Position numbers and translations under genes: made by a program. A stretch of 64,000 nucleotides of DNA, taken from positions 4,325,693-4,389,692 of the forward strand of contig VYZI01000019.1 in the NCBI GenBank assembly GCA_013397695.1, written 5' to 3'. Below the pieces are notes generated by a model, which ran no database searches, was not told the DNA's origin, and was given only the letters and a program-made list of their open reading frames with translations. Numbering within the stretch: the first letter of the stretch is position 1; every line of letters begins with the position of its first letter. Source of the stretch: Centropus unirufus. Lineage: Eukaryota; Chordata; Aves; Cuculiformes; Centropidae. Below, in pieces: positions 35,653-48,870 of this stretch.

Positions 35653-38600
35653 CAGAAGACTTCACTTAAAACAATACTGACGTGTCTGACTGTAAACTGC
35701 CCACGGGCATGCCCACGCAGCCACATACCTCCTGCTCTCAGTCTCCTCTTCAGCTTGGCCTTTGCCACTGGGTTGCATCTCCCAAATGCATCCCTGACAC
35801 AGAAATCCCCCAGCTCCAGGAGAAGAGAAATGTTCGGGTACCAGGGGAGCCAAACACGAGCCGTAAACCTGATCAAAGGAAGAGAAGGGACATACCCATC
35901 ACTAAATTCACTCCATCTCTAGCAGCTCCTCTTAATATTGAAATAAACAATGATGTCACCTGGGTCATTTTTTTTTTCTGAAGAGAAAAGAATTTTGCCA
36001 AAATCAGACTTTTCTTCTGCAAATATTTTGATTTCGTGGGAATGGGAGCACGGAGTTGCATGGGGAATTTTGCTTGGAGATTTTGTATCTGAAATTTGTA
36101 GGGAACTTGCACCAAATTAATTCCCATCACAAAGACAGCTCTCGTGGATGAACAAAAGCCACAAAACATCCTTCTTCAGTACGATGTCCTTCAGTAAGCT
36201 GGTTCAATATAACCTACTATAATAACCACACACTTCCTTATATAGGTGAAAAAAAATCAGTTTAAGTGGTAAGTCATCTTCATTACAACTTGCTGACAGC
36301 TCTGTTATGATATACGTGTCTCTGCAGCACAGAAAACCAAAGGCATTACTGATGTGTCACCCCTTTTCCATGTTCTGCATTAACACGCAAGTCAATCATG
36401 CAGAATTACTCTTGCCATCATGAACACAAATCAGATGAAGTTTCATTACGAAGAGATTTCTGTAATAAATAATTGACACTCGGAGAGCAAAAACTATTTC
36501 ATCTTTGTATGCAGACCTAAGCTACGTAGCTACTCTTAATGAATTCCACTGCTGCACTTAAATGAAGTAGAAAAGTTCCCCATACCAATTAACTCATATG
36601 CCCATAGTAACAAAATACATATCAAGTGAGTGGAAGACAGTGCTGAGGTTTCACAGGGACACAGTGGGATACACAAAAGGCTCTCCACTCTTCTCCAGTC
36701 TGTGCTGGTATCTGCCTCCACAGTTACTCCTTGCTTTCAAAATAGATGTGGTTTAATAAATTTCCAGGATATAAACACCAAGAGAAAGTCTTGGGCATGC
36801 TGTCAAAATAGTATTTGGCCCTGCTGGCTCCATTATTCCTCCAGAAGGCAACATATTTATCAACAAAACACCCTGTCAGTGCCAAAATGCTTTACCCAAG
36901 ATGTTCTTTCTAGGATGCCAGTGATTGAATGATGTGAGGACTTGATGACATTAGCAATGATGGAAAAAAAATATTTACTAATCACCTTTTGTGCTCCAAA
37001 CCAAAGAGGTTTGGCTGTCAGAAATATTGCATTAGACAGTGACCAGCCTTGGCATTCCCACCCGCAAAGCATGTAGGAAGGCAAAGGGAGGCTTACGGGT
37101 AGGAATAGGACATAAGTCACTAGTATCTCCCCGGCTGAGCGGAGAAGGAAGGAAATAGCCCATGTTGGAAGAGAAAGCCTCTGAAGACAAATCATCTACT
37201 GTGTAGAGCAGGATGAAGGGCTGAGCAATCCTCTCCACCACCAGAAAGGGATCACCACCTCGCCTCCAGCAGGAGGTCTGATCCTGTCCTCTGCTCTGCA
37301 GCTGATAACACCAGGCAACCCAACACCTTGGTGCCTAGCAGCATGTTGGATAATTCACCTGCCTATTCCCCTCTATATGTTCTCTCTTTTTCTTTTTTTT
37401 TATTTTAAAATCATTAACTTTGCGTTTTGCTCCTCCATCCTCACAAACAGCCTTGAGGAAAGGGTCCCTTTGCAATGGGATTTTCTGCTCTGACAGCTCA
37501 CTATAAAGTTCCTCATCAGCCTGGCTCCATCGCATCTGTGCCACTTCACATCACAGCTTAAACAATAGGAATAAATCAAGTAAATGAAAATATGCATCCT
37601 GAAGGCCTAATGCAAGCAATTTCACCCATTTTAAAAGGCACCAGCTCTGATTTACCTTAGAACCTTGCTTCTGCCTTGAGGGTTCCTCTGAAGTACCCTG
37701 TGAGTAATGCCCCTATTTTTAGTTTTGTAGCAGAAGACAAGGAGAAATTAAAGAAATAAAATGGGAAAAAAAAAATGAGACCTCATTTCAGCCTATAATG
37801 GTATTTTCTCAGGTGACTAAACATTCATTTGACTTTTGGTAGTGTTGAATTTGTTCTCCATTAGGGCAAATATGATTTGGAGGCTAGCTTGACCTCTGGA
37901 GTGTGGAACTTTCCTTTATCTTTATTGCCAGCTTCGGTTATTTATCAGGTCAGCGTGTGTGCTCAGATTCCAGGAAAACCGCACAAAGAAATGAAATTAG
38001 CACTGAAGACAAACACAATTGGGGAATCTGGCTGTTGACTCAGATGAGCAATTTCTTTCAGACTGTCACTGGCCTCAGCACTAGATGAGAAGCCTGTCAG
38101 AGTCCAGTATCTGTCATCTAAGATTCATTTCACTGTATGATGGGAAGAAGAAAAAGCTCTTTTTAAAAAAAAAAAAGGGAAAAAAAATTTAGTCTGGAAG
38201 AATTTGCAGTAAGCTTTCACACGTACCTGCACCCTTTTGCATGACCCTACAGCATACAACTTCCATGGAATTCATAAAAAAAAAAATCTAACAAACCCTA
38301 GGATATGTCTTTTCAGGAACTAGGATTATTGTGGAAAACATGCTCATTAATAACTTCCACGTAGAAGAAAAATGCTCTAAAGCAGGAAAGCTTATTCTGT
38401 CTGTTCATCTGAGACAGAGAGAAAAAAAGCCAAATGAGTTTCAGACTCCCTATAAGAAAATGACAGATTTTTCTGATTCAGGTCAAAATTTATCTCCCTG
38501 GCACACCTGAGCATGCTTGTGGGGGATTGGCTGCACTAAGGTTGAAATGTTACACGACTCCTCTCTTAGCATTTCACGTTATCGTTGTTCCAGCGCCCCC

Positions 38601-41600
38601 CCGGAGTGTACCAGTAAGTCTAAACCCATCCACAGAGGAAAAGAGATTTTGCTAACTAGAGCATTGCTAACTTATTTAGCAAAAAGTCATCCAGGACAAA
38701 GACCTCGCCGGAGCCTGTTTTGCTGAGAGTTTGCATTACGAAGAGAGAGGCTGAAGTGGGTTGGAAAGCTATTAGCAATCCTTCCTCGGTCCCTGGAGGA
38801 ACACTAAGCCAGATTCAACAGGGCTAAGAAGCTCTATGATACAAGTAAAAATGGCTTCCAGCTGCAAAACAAAAGCAGAGCAAACCCCAGCACTGTCACT
38901 GGGAAGTGCTCCATTTATCAAATTCAATTCTTAGAAATGCAAAGTGCAAACTGTAATGGTCCCTGTTGAATAAACGGTACAATTGGCGGAGTTCAGCCGG
39001 CCCATACGAAAGGTGACATTTTCCTCAGGAATATTTCTTAGCAAATGAGGGATTTATGCTGGTTATTTTTTTCACAGATCACAATGGGAATTTCTGCACT
39101 AGTGAAAGGTGCCAAAAGCAGCTGCAGATAGTCAAATCCAATTTATTCCTCAGCATGAACAGCGAGCAGCAATGCAAGCTGCTGCAAACATGCCTCAAAA
39201 ACGTCCTTGAAAGGGCTGTTTCCAGACGGGAGAAGGGAGCTGCAAGTCCCAGCTTCATGAGCGTCTGCTTGTCAGAGGGGTTTGAGAACAGGGGTGCCAA
39301 ATACAGCCTCCGCGGGGCACAGACAAACCCACATGGGAACACGGTGCATCACAGTTGATTCCATCTAAAGGGGAACAAAGAAAAAGTGCTTTTCATGCAC
39401 TCTCCAAATCCGCATGAGAAAGTCTCATGCACGCCAGGTGCCACTGGCAGGACCAAGGTCCCGGGCTGCCAGCTGGGCAGCGGGCTGACACGTTGCTCCT
39501 TGCTCCTGCCAACCTCACTCACCTCAGGTGGAAAAAGGAGGCAGCTTCGGGTTTGACAGGAAGAAAACGATCAACTTCATTAACTGAAAATTAACCGTGT
39601 AAGGAGTGAATTCTGGATAGCTGCGCTTCTCTCCGTACACATTACCTGCCTGCTGGCTCCACTGTTAGAGCTCAGTGGCTCATTTAGATCTAGTGTCGTC
39701 CTCATTTGTTTGAGAAAATACATTCCTATCAAACTACTACCTCACTTTTGCCAAGAAATTTCTGAACTGCAGATCCCAGTTCCTTCTTTTGCTCTAGTAC
39801 CAGTAGCTAGGGGAACAATGCCAAGTTTTTCACTGTGGTGTGCCCCTATGCATCAAATATACCCAACCGTGCTGCTGCCTAACAGGTAACGCACAGCATT
39901 CCTGGGCAAAGAGCTGCTCACAGGAACAAAGGTGATTTGTAATTAACACTGAAAGGATAAGGGGGATCACCTTATCTGCTGCACCCACGGTCAATACGTG
40001 ACAGAGCTTGGTTTGTTTTTCCCAATGAGATAAAAGATAAATTAATTTGCCTGAGAACACACTGCTTGGGATAACAGGAATGACCATACTGGTTATTCCA
40101 GCATCTTGTCCCCACAAAACACAGCCCACAGAGCAGCAAGTGAGAGGTAGAGTGCAAGAACCACTGCTCCAAGGGCAGACTCAAAAAGATCCGAATGGGA
40201 ACACAACTGCAGCAAATCCTGTACCAGAGACGTTCACTTTTAAATCTCTTTCACAGAACAGAGAATCACTTGCATTAGGAATACCTTTCTGTGAAAACAC
40301 TAATATCTCGTCTTTTTTAAAAAAAATTCATTGTGAAGGCAGCTATTCTGCTTTGGGTAGGATTTCCAGCTTTTGATTGCTGCTCCTTCCAGTTGTTTAA
40401 CAATGTAAATTATAGTCACAGTGCCACATCTTCATTCCACCAGTCAAAGGATTTTGCCTCCCACAATGAATTAGAAAATGCACATTAGGAAAAAGCTGGC
40501 AGACAGATTATTGTGATTATCTTAGCAGCAGGTACGTAAAGCTCATTGTCACTAAAGCTTCTTGCCAATGCCCAAATTCCTTGTCACAGTTGTAAGGGCT
40601 GTGCTGCTGGGATATTGCCTTGACAGCTATCTTCTCCACTGGTGCTGCTTCTTGTTTGGACTTTGTGAGCGCGCTCAGCATGCGCTGAAGCACCGCCACG
40701 GTGACACAGGCTATTCATGGGAAGGAGACGTGACCTGCCATCTGCTCATCCTGTATTTTATGGTCTTTAAATTACACTGTAATAATTTCCCGACTGTCAA
40801 CCTGGAATGAGACACACTCGGTGCGAGTTCAGTCAGCCAGCAAGGCAGAGGTGAGCAGAGCTTTCAGGCATTAAGAGGTGACTTATTCAAGCATTAGGTG
40901 CTGAAAGGATGCTTTCCTGGTATACAGGGCTAATGCAGGAGGAAAGGAATTTTCTTCCGGCCTCCAGCTTCCTCTTCACTACCTGTTCACTTTGGAATCA
41001 TGTTATAATACAAGGTGTTTCTGACGGGGGAACACTAAGTGGACACAGACACGTCTGGATCTCACTCGGGAGAGATGCAGGAACAGAGTTAAAAGGGTTG
41101 AAAAAAAATATCTGGAGTATAAGAGTACCTTTGCTCTGAAATTGCAAGCCATACGAGGAGGTACAAGGTAGTCTAGGGCCAGCTTTGATCATAGGATTAT
41201 CAGTTTGAGTTGTCTGAGTCTGAGGTTTTAAATAACAAAGCTACACCCCAGGCACAGCTCCAGGGAATGCCCACGCCAAGAGGCCTCAGCAGGTTGAGCG
41301 TGAGGATGACTGCGGCTATTGAATACAAATAGAAGGTCAAAAAGGCAGTGGGAAGGGCATGACGTGAAGGCCTCATTGGAAACAAGAGGAAGCCTGTTGG
41401 CCTCACACAAGGCTGCAGTGGATGCACAGAGAAGGAGCTGTGTGCTCCCAGCAGCTATCCTCCAGGCAGGGGTTAGCATTCCCGAGAGGGACGGAGAGGT
41501 ACTTCTAAAACAGAAAATTCTGGGGTCAAAAACAGAAGTCAGGCAACCCAGACTATATTTTTCCCCCCTTTCCCTTATTTATCCTCATTGGATGGATTAA

Positions 41601-43877
41601 TAGCAATTACGAAAGCTCAAAAGCCAAAGGGCACATTTTTAAGAGGCAAGAATATAGAAGTAGGGGAAGAGAGAGTGTTCTTAACAGGACAGACAATATA
41701 AGCACTGGAGCAAAGTCTAAGGGAGCATAGGATGCTGGCAAGATGATTTCTTCAGACCACATCCCCTGCCAGCACAGCTCCACCACCTGAGATCACGTAA
41801 GACAAACATAGAATCTGCTCCCTTCTATGTCACGCATCACAATCCCAGGCCACAGCCAACCATGCCATCAAAACTACTCCTTTGTTTCAGCAGGCTCAAA
41901 CCCACTCAGCAGCTGCCCTAAGCATCCTGAGAAGAGCTGGAGATGCGTAGTGCCATTAATTGCCCTCAGGCCAGCGTTCTGGCATGTCCCAAACCCACAG
42001 CAGCAATGAGATCAGTCTTTGTTTTTTCTCAATATAGACTTTTTTTATGCCCCCCCCCGAAATTTGGGTTGCAAGTCCATCACACCAGCACCAGAGCTTC
42101 CCATGCAGTCAGCATTAGAGATGTTTCTTCTCTTTCACAACTATAATGCCGACACAAAATCAGAAAGTGTTGTGTTTTTGATAAAGGCTCCAAGCAGCAC
42201 CATGTGAAGGTTTCAAAATATGTTTTAGGAGTCACACAACCTGATTCACTAGATTTGACAACAGAACTAATAACACTTAAACCAAGTCTGACCATTTACT
42301 GCTTTAGGGGGACTCAGAGATATAAATAACAAAATATTTTAAACAAAGACATCTAAACCCACTTATCAATAACTCACATGCCTCCTGGGACCCTGGCACA
42401 GAACACTAAATATTGATTCAAATTGAAGTTTATGCAATGAGAAAATGCTCTCTATGTTATCTAGCAGTTAATATCAAACAAGTAATAAAAATCAATCCCA
42501 ACTGTCTGCGAATTGCAAACGGCATAAACGCAGCATGTTGTGAACAGTATGAGAAAGGTGACTTAGCCAGGGGAGCACAAGCCCTTCTGTTAAAACAGCA
42601 AGTCTCTGTACCAGGACACACGGTCACAATACTTATTCGAAGGCTTTTCTTAAGGAGCTCCTTGAGCATCCCACACACTGGCCTCCCCAGCAAGGCTCAG
42701 CCTGCTGCTCATCTGGGGGCTGCAGACCTTACAGCACTCTGCGATGCATTTGGAAGGAGCTGGGTTTAAACAATGTCAGGTTTTAAGAGGGAGGGAAGGA
42801 AGGTGTAAGCTGTCAGGCTACCAGTGTGCAGTTATGGAGGTGGGACTGGATCGCTACAGGTGCTAAATCCCACAGCATCCTCCTACCGCAGGTCCCCCGG
42901 CCCAGAGTAATGATGGGAAATGCTGGTATGTGAATCACTCCTGCCGAGTGAGACTTTAATTTCAGGCAAATTAAGAGAAACGCAGAGTGAGACCTCACAG
43001 GTTATTGCAGCTGGGATAAGTCTTTACCTTTCCTTGCCAGAAATGTCAACACAAACAGGGTGAGCTATGAGCTCAGGAGAGCTGCTGGTATTTGCCAGCT
43101 GGCTACATCAAATTTTGTATGAGATGTGATAACAGATATGGCACGCTGCCTCCCGACAGCCAGTTCCTCTCTTCTGTCAGCCTCATTGCAAGTAAAAATT
43201 AATACTGCTTTTAACAATTTATGCATTTAGTTTGCTTCTTCCTTTTCGGGAATCCGTCCAAAGAAACTAAGAGCCATTCCCCCTGTACATACCCTCCAGA
43301 CATAAAGAAGAGAGCAAAAGTGAGCAGGAATCCAATATGAGAGGGATTCAGACACTACAATGTAGGAACCACCTGCCTTGTCCTTGCTATGCATTAAAAA
43401 AGTGAGGTCAAGGGGTGGCAGTCAGCGATAGATGCAGGTTAGTCCTTCCTGTAGGATGCAGAAGCGGTTCTGCGAGGGTGGGATAGAGTACAGAAAAAGA
43501 GGTAGCCACTTTCTCCAGTCCCTTCAGGACTAACCACCTCCTTCAGAGTCAAGGGCACCAGGCCATATCCTAAGTGACGTGTTGTTTTGTCCCACGTCAC
43601 CACTGCCAGAAGCCCTATATCATCATCAGGACAGTCAAGTGTGTCCCCGTCTTAATGACCAAGTAGCTCGTGACAGAACCTATCGTTTGAATTAATCCAT
43701 AATTGTTGCATCTTAGCACTAAAGAAAGTCTGCAGCTGGATTTAGCATGATTTGTTTGTGCTTATATTTGCAGAACATGCTATGGCGCATTGTTGTCTTC
43801 CCAACAAACCACACAAACTGCTGCTGTCTCATGCACTCCACTATATTAAATGCAACAGTCTCTTTTATGTTCTTTAG

Positions 43878-44074
43878 CACAGAGGAGTATCTCACGTTGG
43901 CCATGGAGATTGTTTCAAATGTCACTGAAAGTCAGCAGGCAAAAATCCCCCAAGTCCTGAATGTTGCTGACAATATTCCAGGGCATGAACAAATGAACAC
44001 TCTGTCAAGCCTGGTGTCTGCCGCAGAAGCTGGACGGGAGACATTGCTCAGAGAAGAGAAGCCTGTGCAGGATG
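43878..44074 (+). CDS. candidate coding exon, product unknown
   Basis: The acceptor TCTCTTTTATGTTCTTTAG ends at 43877 and the donor GATG then GTAAATGTG starts at 44075. Between them a single frame is open for 65 codons (phase 2 in, phase 1 out). It reads TEEYLTLAMEIVSNVTESQQ at its start, with an N-glycosylation sequon (NVT), then a mixed amphipathic stretch ending in a Lys/Glu-rich segment. The composition looks more like real protein than most frames here. The 'LAMEIVSNVT' pattern is faintly reminiscent of helical GAIN-type regions in adhesion receptors, but I would not assign a family. No neighbouring exon of compatible phase was confirmed. Confidence 0.25.
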
Positions 44075-44370
44075 GTAAATGTGTGGCACAGGGATTCCTG
44101 GAGCTGCTCCCATGACAACTATTAAGCCACAAATCTTCATTTTACGACAATGCCAGTTAGTTTTCTAGGAATCACCCCCTAGGAAACGAGGCTATCTCAT
44201 CAGCTGCACAGAACTGGCTGTTCTCTGCAAGGCCTTGCTGCACTGAAGTATCGGAGAGCGACTGCCACAGGGAAGGAGCCAGGCTCACCCAGAAAAGCAC
44301 GGTGCTCATCTCCTCAGTGCTGCCTCCGGGCTGCGCCCAACAGGCACGAGGCTCTCCCTGCCCCTTAGAG

Positions 44371-44387
44371 ACCCCCTGGTGACCAGC
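44371..44387 (-). promoter_or_regulatory. CTCF-like motif
   Basis: ACCCCCTGGTGACCA matches the reverse complement of the CTCF core ('gcgccccctggtggcca') with the CCCCCTGGTG centre intact. Occupancy depends on cell type and is not implied. Confidence 0.35.
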
Positions 44388-44872
44388 ACAGAAACCAAAC
44401 TGGAAACATCATCCCTATCCTCGCAAAGCCTGGGCACCCCAATCGGTTATCCTGAACAGAGGAAAGCGCCTTTGGAGCTGACACCAGCTCAGACCAAGTC
44501 AGAGACTTGGTCTCTGAGCAGACAGAGGTGGAAAAATACCCTCAGAGGTTGGATCCTTCCAGCAGGAAACCCCATCAAAACACTAAGGCTGCATTCCCCC
44601 TGACCGACCACTGTACCCTGGCAGAAGAGCTTCGGGGGACAAAGGGGCCACCTGCCACTTCAATTCAGCCGGGAGAGAAGCCAAGTCCAAACAGGAGAAC
44701 ACCTCTCAGAGCCGAACCTGCACCGTCCTCCACGCTGAGGGCTCTCCAGCAGGGTCTCAGTGCCACCTACCGACTCCTGCTGCAGCCATCTTCACCCACC
44801 CAAGCAGCAGAAGACAATTCTTTGATTTTAACGCTCCACAAGAGAGATGGCAGAGTTATAAACGGCCAGTGA
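44380..44872 (+). other. CpG-containing block with two overlapping open frames
   Basis: Two plus-strand frames overlap: one to 44603, and one of 121 codons from 44507 to 44872 that is rich in Pro, Ser, Thr and Gln. Neither shows a known domain. Pro/Ser-rich composition in a GC-richer block is what noncoding sequence gives by chance, but it also fits a disordered linker exon. Because it lies just downstream of the candidate exon at 43878-44074, it deserves checking together with it. Confidence 0.15.
44491..44513 (+). repeat. perfect 9-base inverted repeat with 5-base loop
   Basis: AGACCAAGT and ACTTGGTCT are exact reverse complements separated by CAGAG, giving a stable-looking hairpin. There is no T-run after it. 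Confidence 0.85.
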
Positions 44873-47284
44873 GCCAAAGACACTGAAAAGCAAGACATCT
44901 TCCGGGCTTCACTAAATGTTGTTCCTGTTTCACTCCAGATTCAGCAAGCACCACGCCACACGTGAATCGGTCTAAGATCAGCCATGGGAACGGGCCGATA
45001 GGCAGGAAGATGCTCACGTGCTTTTCAGAGCCACAGCAACATGCAACGCTCTTAGCTTATTTTAATTAACAGAGGCAGGATGAACTAATTGTTGACGCCA
45101 GCACAGTTGGGCCTACGAGCTGCACTAATCTAGAAGGACAGCCAACGTTTTGACAAAGTGAACGCTGTGCATATGCTACCTTGTTGGTTTTAAAGGGGGG
45201 GCAAAGATATTGGGAGCAGAGACTATCAACAACAGCCTGAATGCCAGCACTTCCATCTTCATTAGGCAGTGCTCACTTCGGTGTTAGCAGCTGATCACGA
45301 GCCAGCACAGGCAGACTTCAGCAGGGCCACACGTAACAAGAGGAAGAACAGTGTAAAATGAGATTTAGAATACAGCAGAAAAGACTTCAGCCAGCTTTTA
45401 TACCAAGTCAGGCAAAAAAACCCACCACAAGCAGAAAGCAGCAGAATGCCATAAAGCAAAACTTGCCGTCTCTCTATTTTTTTTTTGCATCCTGTGCTGT
45501 TTCCAAGTAGTGAGAGCAGAGGAAGGCGGATCGAGGTATCTGACAGCTGCCTGCAAGAAGCACAGAGGGTTGTGGCTGCAGCAGGGATGGGAAGGGCTGC
45601 CAGTGTCACACTGCTGAGTCCAGCCCTTTTCAGCTGCTGGCAGAGCCAGTGACATTTTCTGTTATGCTCTTTCACTTTTTCAGCTCCTGTAGTATTTACT
45701 GTCTGGGCAGGCTGGGTGAGGATTTGGCAATCAAGTGCGCTGCCACACATCCCCTTCCAGCACTACCAGACACAAGTGATGTGCCCAGTCTGTCTTGGCT
45801 TCCCATCCTCACCTCCATCTCCTTTCCTTTAGGCTTCCTTATACCTCAGGTCCCAGCAACATAGCACTTTCCATTTTCTTCCTCTTCCACAAAAGAATTG
45901 TCCTTTTTTTTTTCTCCCACTTGTAATATCTGTGCATTTTTAAATTATCTATTTACAGGGGCTAATCTCAACCCCTGAAATCCCAGTGCACGGCCTCTTC
46001 TTGCAGACACCTCCCGTTTACAAGGACTTGACTGAAAGCAAGGTTTAGCCTACACAACATCTATTCTGTGGGCTCAGTCCCTCAAGATAATGAGAACTCA
46101 GGTCACAGCCCACCATTTCAGTATTAAAGCACCGATCAAAAGCAAGTTTTGAGTCACGTCTTGTGCTACCTGCCATTCACACTGAACGGGGAGCTTCTGT
46201 CCATGTATTTGTCACACAAGAAACTGAGAAATCATGAATTCCACTCACATATTATGAACCGTTTGCTCTGGTCAAACCAGGAATTAAGTCACAAACAATT
46301 TATTGTAATGTTTGAGAATTTACCAATCTGCTCTCAGGCTTTTTTCGTACAGAACAAAAGAGGAATTTATCCAATAACTAAATAAATCATGAATTATTTT
46401 CTCACATGTAATAGAAGGACTTTCACTGAACTGTACCTCCTGAAATGCAAACATTTCAGAATACTTAGCACACTGAAATGCAGCAGCACAACTGTGCTGT
46501 CAGGAAGGAGATATTGCTCTGTTATGGAAATGGAGAATCTTAAATTGAAGACAGGCACTAAGAAAGTGACTAAAATAGTCAAAGTGATGAGTGCCTGGAA
46601 ATTGTGACTTTCAGATAATGACGGCTGAGTAAACTTGTGTGATTTTGTTTGGTTTTATGGTTTTTTTTTGTCCTAGGGTGGAAGAAAGGAGATTTTGCCA
46701 TTTCCCACTTAATCCCACTTAAGAAGCTGGATCAAGATCTCCACATTTTCTCAAACAAGTAACAGAAAATTTAATCTGTTATCCTGAATGCTTTACTGCA
46801 GAATGAGATTTGCCAAACGTGTTTTAAAAAAGAAACTTAGAAGCTTGTTTCTGCAGTTTCAGGTCGCACCCAACAAAACCACGTTGGAGAGACCTGCAGA
46901 GCCCAGCACTTCCCTGTGACTTTCCTTTCTGCAAAACACCGACCCCTCAGTCTCTGATCCTAGGAAAAAAACATAAAGCGAGTGTATGCCATGGTCAGGA
47001 GGGTCCTACACGTGCAGTATCGAGCCCAAGACATTTCAGCTGAGCAATTAAGCCCGGGAAGGGCTTTGCTCTTTTCAGAGGAGTCAAGGTTAAATGTCAG
47101 ATGCGTGTCTCGTTTTCTGGGCCGGCCAGGACTGACGGTTGCACGTTACTGTGATCCACATGGCACTAGGCGCGAGTACAGGTTACAAGAGCTGTCAGTT
47201 ATAACAACCGAAAAATAGCCCTTGACAACTTCAGCAAAGCCTCAGACAAAAGAGGCCTTAAAAACAGAGTTACAGGTGAGTTAC

Positions 47285-47378
47285 CTTTCCAAGAGAGGCC
47301 GGGACAAGACAGGCACATAGCAGTTGTGCTCACTGCTACCCAAGAGGCTTGTCTTGGGCCTCTGCTATCTGCTAAGCC
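47285..47378 (-). other. candidate 94-base internal exon, minus strand
   Basis: The acceptor CCTTGTTCTGTGCAG (before 47378) and the donor GGAAAG then GTAACTC (intron from 47284) bound 94 bases with one frame open across them, beginning GLADSRGPRQASW. Directly abutting on the other strand is a plus-strand donor TTACAG then GTGAGTTAC with its intron from 47276, so the two donors overlap head to head. At most one is likely to be used. No product was recognised. Confidence 0.2.
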
Positions 47379-48299
47379 CTGCACAGAACAAGGCGTCATT
47401 CCCCGGCAGTGACACAAACCCACCTCAATGCAGTTCAGTTCCCACTTTTGAGCTTGTACACACGTGTTTTGCTGCCATGGGGAAAGAAGTTGGTTTTCCT
47501 CTGTGTCACCAAGGACTACTCACTGTTTAATGTGCGCGTCCCAGTCTGGTGCTGAGTAGCTTTACACGGAGAGGTGACAAGCTAACACAATGAACACGGC
47601 CAGGGAGATTTTTTCACCCCTTTGAAATAACACCACCCGACAATTCAACTTCATTCGGGGAACTCTAAGCAATAAGGCCAGAAATATATACATCATTGCC
47701 CCCTGCCTAGTCCGGTTAAAACTCTTCCAAGATCTCTAGCACCAGGCAGGAAATAGCGCTTGCATGGTAAAGTATTTACCTAAAACACATATTTACATTT
47801 AACTAACTTTCAAAAATGCCAAAAAAAACCCCCAATTTCTTTAACCTCCCCACAGGGGCCAGACATAACCCTGGCTTGGCTCACTGGGGATTTTGGCTCT
47901 CTGGTCTTCCAGGGGACATGCTGCACATTTTCCTACAGATGCTGCAGCTGCCTTCATTCATACCCAGCTCTTCTCTCTGCCTCAGAACATACCATCTGTA
48001 GAGACCTCAAAGAAACTCACATCACCTTGAGATTAATCCTACAGAACTTAGCTCTTGCTCCAGGAAAAATTCCTTACCAGCTTAATCCTTGGCCCAAACA
48101 TATATCGCAAGTGTTGTATCATCACCTCAGTATTCCCAGCTCAGAGGGAAACCCAGCGATTTTCAAGCTCCCACATGGTTTTTCTTGGGGAAAAAAAAAG
48201 CATAGGTGACACCAGTAGCTCCAAAAATTTCCACAGACTGTGATTCCGGTGGCTGCTTAAAAGCAGAGCAAACTTCACTTGTCACACAACCAGCACAGC

Positions 48300-48870
48300 C
48301 CGATTGAATTAGAGAAGCATATTTACGCACCTAACAAGTTTGAATCTGCAGAAAAACCTGCTGGGAGCGATTTGAAAAGACTAATGAGACTTTTCCCATC
48401 ACCGGCCGGGTATATTCTCCTTTAAAGGTTTATGAGCATGTCATTTAGTTTCACTACAGCTTTTGCAAAATCATTAATGAACTTGTGAAAATAATTAGAG
48501 AGATAAAAGGGCAAGAAATCTGTGCGTTAGCCTGAAACCTGTGATATCATAGAGTAGGCGAAGCGGAGGAGAATGCGCTGCTTTGAAGGCATGAGATATT
48601 TTCCTGATCTTTTATGCCTGTTAATAAACTTATCATTCCTAATTTTGTTCCTGCTAATCCCAAAATGGAAAAATATCTTTCAGGACGTGATCTCGGAGAC
48701 CCTGTTGCTTGTTAAAACAAGAGGGACAGCAGAACAATCTCATTAGAGTAAACAGAATACATGAATGTCAGGCCATATAAAACACCTCATTAATATCTGC
48801 ATAAAATGAATGGCAGGGGCATGAATGCTGTAATGTAAAGACTGGGTCTGACTTTGATCTTTTGAAGCTA
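48300..48870. promoter_or_regulatory. candidate conserved noncoding element (enhancer-like)
   Basis: Over 500 bases are free of repeats and simple sequence but dense in developmental factor cores: CATTAATGAA, ATAATTAGAGAG, TTAATAAACTT, CTCATTAATATC and TTTGATCTTTTGAA (TCF-like). Scattered CpGs are kept, as in GGCGAAGCGG. No frame is open across it. This texture is typical of deeply conserved enhancers near developmental genes. Actual conservation could not be measured. Confidence 0.35.

Larger units (their letters stand above)
31863..43870. other. noncoding stretch, no gene recognised
   Basis: About 12 kb of AT-leaning DNA without identifiable exons. It includes an RE1-like motif (34632-34652), an AAAT microrepeat (35637-35652) and a repeat-free, motif-dense block at 38500-38740 that may be a conserved noncoding element. 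A strong isolated minus-strand donor (GGTGCAG then GTACGTGT) near 38224 has no good acceptor at exon-like distance. Confidence 0.5.

Noticed and set aside
38224..38290. Strong minus-strand donor GGTGCAG then GTACGTGT
   Set aside because: No adequate acceptor at exon-like distance upstream on that strand.
45295..45750. 151-codon minus-strand frame with hydrophobic C-terminal part
   Set aside because: No known domain and no promoter or splice support. The hydrophobic run comes from A/T-rich sequence read in one frame.
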